NCBI GenBank assembly: GCA_948571325.1
Contig: CAOZKB010000047.1
Location: forward strand, 1 to 7,504
Direction of reading: 5' to 3'
Source of the DNA: an uncultured Candidatus Saccharibacteria bacterium
Lineage (GTDB): Bacteria; Patescibacteriota; Saccharimonadia; Saccharimonadales; Saccharimonadaceae
Length of the DNA stretch: 7,504 bases
Shown here: positions 5,222 to 7,504 of the stretch, piece after piece
Layout of the letters: each line of letters starts with the position of its first letter
Position numbering within the stretch: the first letter of the stretch is position 1
Notes under the pieces: model-generated
The model's database searches: none
Seen by the model: only the letters and a program-made list of their open reading frames with translations
Told to the model about the DNA's origin: nothing
Made by a program: the position numbers and the translations under genes

Positions 5222-5518
5222 ATGAAGTGGACAATATGGCGTTTTTTGGCGGACGGGGCGAATACCAGCGTTTTGACTGGGGTAGGTAGTATTGAGGATT
5301 TGCTGAAATTGGTAGTAAATATTTTGGTGTTAGGTTTAGGCGTGGCTGGCGTGGTTGGTGTAGTTTGGGCAGGGATTTTGTATTTGACGGCGCGTGATAA
5401 TGAACAACAAGCCGCGAGGGCGAAGACGCGATTGATTGAAGTAGCGATTGGCCTAGTAGCGTGGGCATTAATGTACACGGCATTGCAGTTCTTGGTACCG
5501 GGCGGATTGACGTTTTAA
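5222..5518 (+). CDS. Small VirB2/TrbC-like pilin-family membrane protein, 98 aa
   Basis: Two hydrophobic segments (about 27-55 and 70-92) are joined by a short polar, charged loop (TARDNEQQAARAKTR, 56-70) and followed by a short LVPGGLTF tail. The pattern of helix, G-I-x-Y-L-T-A, polar loop ending in A-K, then a second helix starting I-x-x-x-I-G-L is the layout of VirB2/TrbC-type pilin subunits that are common in Patescibacteria, where type IV secretion or conjugation-like components are encoded in small genomes. That assignment is by layout; no invariant motif proves it. The start is set by AGGAGAG at 5211-5217, which overlaps the rpoD stop codon and ends 4 nt before the ATG. With 9 nt to rpoD and 12 nt to the next gene it is plainly co-transcribed. 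No other secretion genes are in the window. It could instead be a general two-helix membrane protein. Confidence 0.65.
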   Translation: MKWTIWRFLADGANTSVLTGVGSIEDLLKLVVNILVLGLGVAGVVGVVWAGILYLTARDNEQQAARAKTRLIEVAIGLVAWALMYTALQFLVPGGLTF

Positions 5519-5530
5519 TAGGAAGAGTTT

Positions 5531-6469
5531 ATGTTACAGCGAGTTTTGGTGGTGTATAACTCGAAATCTTCACATCACGCAGCGATTCAGGATGAAATCT
5601 TAGGGCCGGTACGGAGATTAAGGGGAGCACTGGTGGGGAAGTTTGAGGTTCGTCACGAAAGTTTGGAGCGTAATGTACAGGAGTTAATCCCGTTGATAAA
5701 TGAGGGCGATTTAATATTGGTAGCGGGAGGGGATGGCACGGCAACTCTAGCCCTGAACGCTTTGGTGCGGTCAGGGAAGCGAGCGACTTTAGCAGTGTTC
5801 GGTTACGGCAATTTGAACGATATGGCGGGGATGTTGGGTATTACGCGAGAGATGGGTGTGGTAGGGGTTTGGCAGAGGTTTTTGGCGGGGAATGTACATG
5901 AGATTTATCCGCTTGAAGTGACGGTTAATGGTAGACTTTGGCGTTATGCGCCGTGTTATGTGACTCTGGGATTACTGGCAGAATCGGCAACAATGATGGA
6001 AACGCAAGAGGTGCGACAGAAGCTGCGTACGGGTAAGCAGAGTCGAATATTTTCTTTGAGGATGGCGATAAAATGGTATTGGCGTAATCGTAAACGGAAT
6101 TTTTTGCCGGCAAAAATGACATTAAATGGGCAGAAAATTGGCGACGGTAAGCGTGTGACGGATTATTTGGCGGTTAATTCGCCAGTGATGGCGGGAATGA
6201 TGAAGGGCGGAGATTGGTACCGTCAACCGGAGAAATTTGGCAGCACCGTGCAGAGTTTGGGAAAGTTTTGGAAAATGGTGAAGTTTGGGCTGAGGAGTGT
6301 GCGTAAAGGCATACCGCTAACTGAAACGATGGAGGATACGATTAGATTTGGTACGCTGAGTGAGGTGGAAATTCAGGCGGAGGGGGAATATCAGTGTTTG
6401 GCTGATGTAGAAGAAATCGTAGTGAAAAAATCTGCGCGAGGTGTGAGAGTAGTGCTGGGCGGGGAGTAA
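5531..6469 (+). CDS. Diacylglycerol/lipid kinase family protein (DAGK catalytic domain)
   Basis: A cytoplasmic, membrane-associating kinase expected to phosphorylate a lipid hydroxyl (diacylglycerol, or a related lipid as in YegS/sphingosine-kinase relatives) using ATP. The 312 residues match the family's usual ~300. Residues 1-14 hold the first strand and the phosphate-contacting YNSKSS (normally NPxSG-like); GGDGT at 66-70 is the nucleotide-binding signature; FGYGNLNDMA at 90-99 corresponds to the G-T-x-N-D-x-A motif; the second, beta-rich domain follows from about 125, with acidic residues around QAEGEYQ (282-288) where the catalytic D/E-G-E motif lies in relatives. The ATG at 5531 is preceded by AGGAAGAG (5520-5527), and the gene starts 12 nt after the pilin-like stop. 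In a reduced CPR cell that probably takes lipids from other cells, it may recycle diacylglycerol to phosphatidate; the exact substrate is not visible. No terminator is evident after the TAA. Confidence 0.85.
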   Translation: MLQRVLVVYNSKSSHHAAIQDEILGPVRRLRGALVGKFEVRHESLERNVQELIPLINEGDLILVAGGDGTATLALNALVRSGKRATLAVFGYGNLNDMAGMLGITREMGVVGVWQRFLAGNVHEIYPLEVTVNGRLWRYAPCYVTLGLLAESATMMETQEVRQKLRTGKQSRIFSLRMAIKWYWRNRKRNFLPAKMTLNGQKIGDGKRVTDYLAVNSPVMAGMMKGGDWYRQPEKFGSTVQSLGKFWKMVKFGLRSVRKGIPLTETMEDTIRFGTLSEVEIQAEGEYQCLADVEEIVVKKSARGVRVVLGGE

Positions 6470-6472
6470 TTA

Positions 6473-6548
6473 GATTTTTGTATATATGTTGTATGTACAA
6501 TGTATGTTGATTGTATATCATTTGTATGCTGATTGTATTGACAATGTA
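6473..6548. repeat. 22-bp-period direct repeat array in AT-rich spacer
   Basis: The spacer between two convergent stop codons (6470-6566) carries TGTATATATGTTGTAT (6479-6494), TGTATGTTGATTGTAT (6501-6516) and TGTATGCTGATTGTAT (6523-6538). Starts are exactly 22 bp apart; copies 2 and 3 differ at one base, copy 1 matches copy 2 at 12 of 16. A fourth TGTA starts at 6545, again 22 bp on. Between copies lie TACAAT-type segments that make short palindromes such as TTGTATGTACAA (6489-6500). The spacing is about two helical turns, as for arrays of protein-binding sites. No GC-rich terminator hairpin is present here. Confidence 0.7.
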
Positions 6549-6566
6549 ATATAGGGTAGAACATGG

Positions 6567-7504
6567 TTAGCGGGCGAGACAACGAACGCCAAATCCAAAG
6601 TGCCTAGAAAAAGAATAATTTGGCATAATACTTTCATCACCATTCCCCCAGAAGTTGGCGTAATATGCAAGTGTTGCTTTCTCTGCTACGGTGGACGACC
6701 AGAGAAAGCCGTTTGTAACAGCATTGTTAATACCGCTTGGTAGGTATAAATATCCAGGTCGGGTAATATATATGGGCGATAAATCTACATCTTGGTGAGC
6801 TCCATTAATAACATCGTAGAGTAATGAAGTGCTATTATAGCTACTGAAATTGCCCGGCAGATAAAGATACTTATAATCTTTGGCTACTGGATAATCATAA
6901 GCATAAAAGAGGCGGTAGAAACTAGCAGATCGATCGGCTGGAATATTGTCGTTTTGTCGTCCAGAGGTTGGTAGTTGCCAACCTTTGGGGCAGATGCTGT
7001 CTTCTACATCTACGAGATTTGTAGTGGTAGAAACCTGATCTGCGCTACCACTCCCAGCTGTTGCGGTATTGAATTGATAGTAATTACCAATAAGGTAATG
7101 GGCATCATAGGTTTTGGTGGTTGCGTCTATTGCAGAAGCGAAATCAGTGATGCTAGCTTTGAATATTGGTTGCCAATTTTTAACATTTTGAAAAGCTTCG
7201 GGACAAATATCAAAAGTTTGACCATTAGACAATGAATTAAAATCGGTGACGCCACCACTTTGAAAACATCCTGTTCTACCGGTTGGATGAATTGATACAT
7301 ATTCACCCAGGTTCCAGGAGCGTATGGTGTAATAGTCGGATGTTGTGGCGGCTCTCTTTGCTGGTACCGTAGTTTCTGTTGTGGTCGGTACTACCCAGCT
7401 CGTCTTAGAGTTAAGATCTGTATTGGCATTAGTCAATGTTTGATTAGCTTTTAAGTCCAACGCCAAATTCTGCGTCATCCAACAATTCCCATCCGCAAGC
7501 TTAG
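6567..7504 (-). CDS. FISUMP-domain surface protein, 3' part (5' end outside window)
   Basis: The open frame runs off the right edge. Upstream of the first ATG (7478) the codons from 7502 read KLADGNCW, so the true protein continues further and contains the FISUMP signature D-G-N-C-W-M-T-Q-N-L. Numbering from that Met: KTYDAHYL at 122-129, NTATAGSG at 137-144, SICPKGWQLP at 161-170, LWSST at 259-263 and VRCLAR at the C-terminus. Cysteines at 71, 92, 163 and 300, plus the one in N-C-W, match the positions seen in the left-end paralog, so disulfide-stabilised, extracellular folding is likely. The regions between landmarks have diverged strongly, for example 170-250. The function is unknown; relatives are secreted or cell-surface proteins in Saccharibacteria. 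It is convergent with the lipid-kinase gene. G and C on the + strand are nearly balanced here, unlike the rest of the window, which may mark a different history. No terminator is seen after its TAA. Confidence 0.87.
   Translation of the reverse strand, partial: KLADGNCWMTQNLALDLKANQTLTNANTDLNSKTSWVVPTTTETTVPAKRAATTSDYYTIRSWNLGEYVSIHPTGRTGCFQSGGVTDFNSLSNGQTFDICPEAFQNVKNWQPIFKASITDFASAIDATTKTYDAHYLIGNYYQFNTATAGSGSADQVSTTTNLVDVEDSICPKGWQLPTSGRQNDNIPADRSASFYRLFYAYDYPVAKDYKYLYLPGNFSSYNSTSLLYDVINGAHQDVDLSPIYITRPGYLYLPSGINNAVTNGFLWSSTVAEKATLAYYANFWGNGDESIMPNYSFSRHFGFGVRCLAR

Noticed and set aside
6473..6560. The 22-bp-period spacer as a CRISPR array.
   Set aside because: Units are degenerate, the period is too short, there are no unique spacers, and no cas genes are present.
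6538..6566. TTGACA at 6538-6543 as the -35 of a promoter on +.
   Set aside because: No acceptable -10 lies 16-18 bp downstream and it would fire antisense into the FISUMP gene without any + gene following.

Overview
The window looks like a piece of a Patescibacteria (CPR) genome, most likely Candidatus Saccharibacteria (TM7). The reasons are: two FISUMP-type surface-protein domains carrying the D-G-N-C-W-M-T-Q-N signature common in that lineage, a DnaG primase whose zinc ligands are all replaced, a compact RpoD, and a small two-helix VirB2-like pilin subunit. This placement rests on family recognition from memory, not on a search. The standard genetic code fits: no conserved gene contains an in-frame TGA, and every Trp codon is TGG.

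Layout, left to right: (1) the 3' part of a FISUMP surface-protein gene on +, with a strong intrinsic terminator; (2) a convergent gene on - for a 207-residue single-pass membrane protein of unknown function; (3) a divergent promoter region and a ~243-nt untranslated leader on + with at least four hairpins, ending in a 108-codon gene of unknown function with its own terminator; (4) dnaG, starting directly at its promoter; (5) a tRNA-Val(GAC) gene on - between dnaG and rpoD, with its own promoter and terminator; (6) a tightly packed operon of rpoD, a VirB2/TrbC-like pilin-type protein and a diacylglycerol-kinase-family lipid kinase; (7) a 97-bp AT-rich spacer with a 22-bp-period repeat; (8) a second partial FISUMP gene on -, running off the right edge.

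The core is a rearranged macromolecular-synthesis region. dnaG and rpoD are neighbours as in many bacteria, but the usual rpsU position is taken by the unknown 108-codon gene, and a tRNA on the other strand splits dnaG from rpoD. Three first-in-transcript genes (the 207-residue gene, dnaG, rpoD) have a -10 box only 6-8 nt before the ATG and no Shine-Dalgarno, so they should be leaderless. The downstream operon genes and the long-leader gene do have Shine-Dalgarno sequences.

The most interesting signals are the structured leader, whose 5' hairpin arm can pair with the ribosome binding site of the gene it precedes; the zinc-less primase; the phased repeat array; and the fact that both window edges fall inside the same conserved FISUMP motif, which suggests a contig bounded by members of a repeated surface-protein family.
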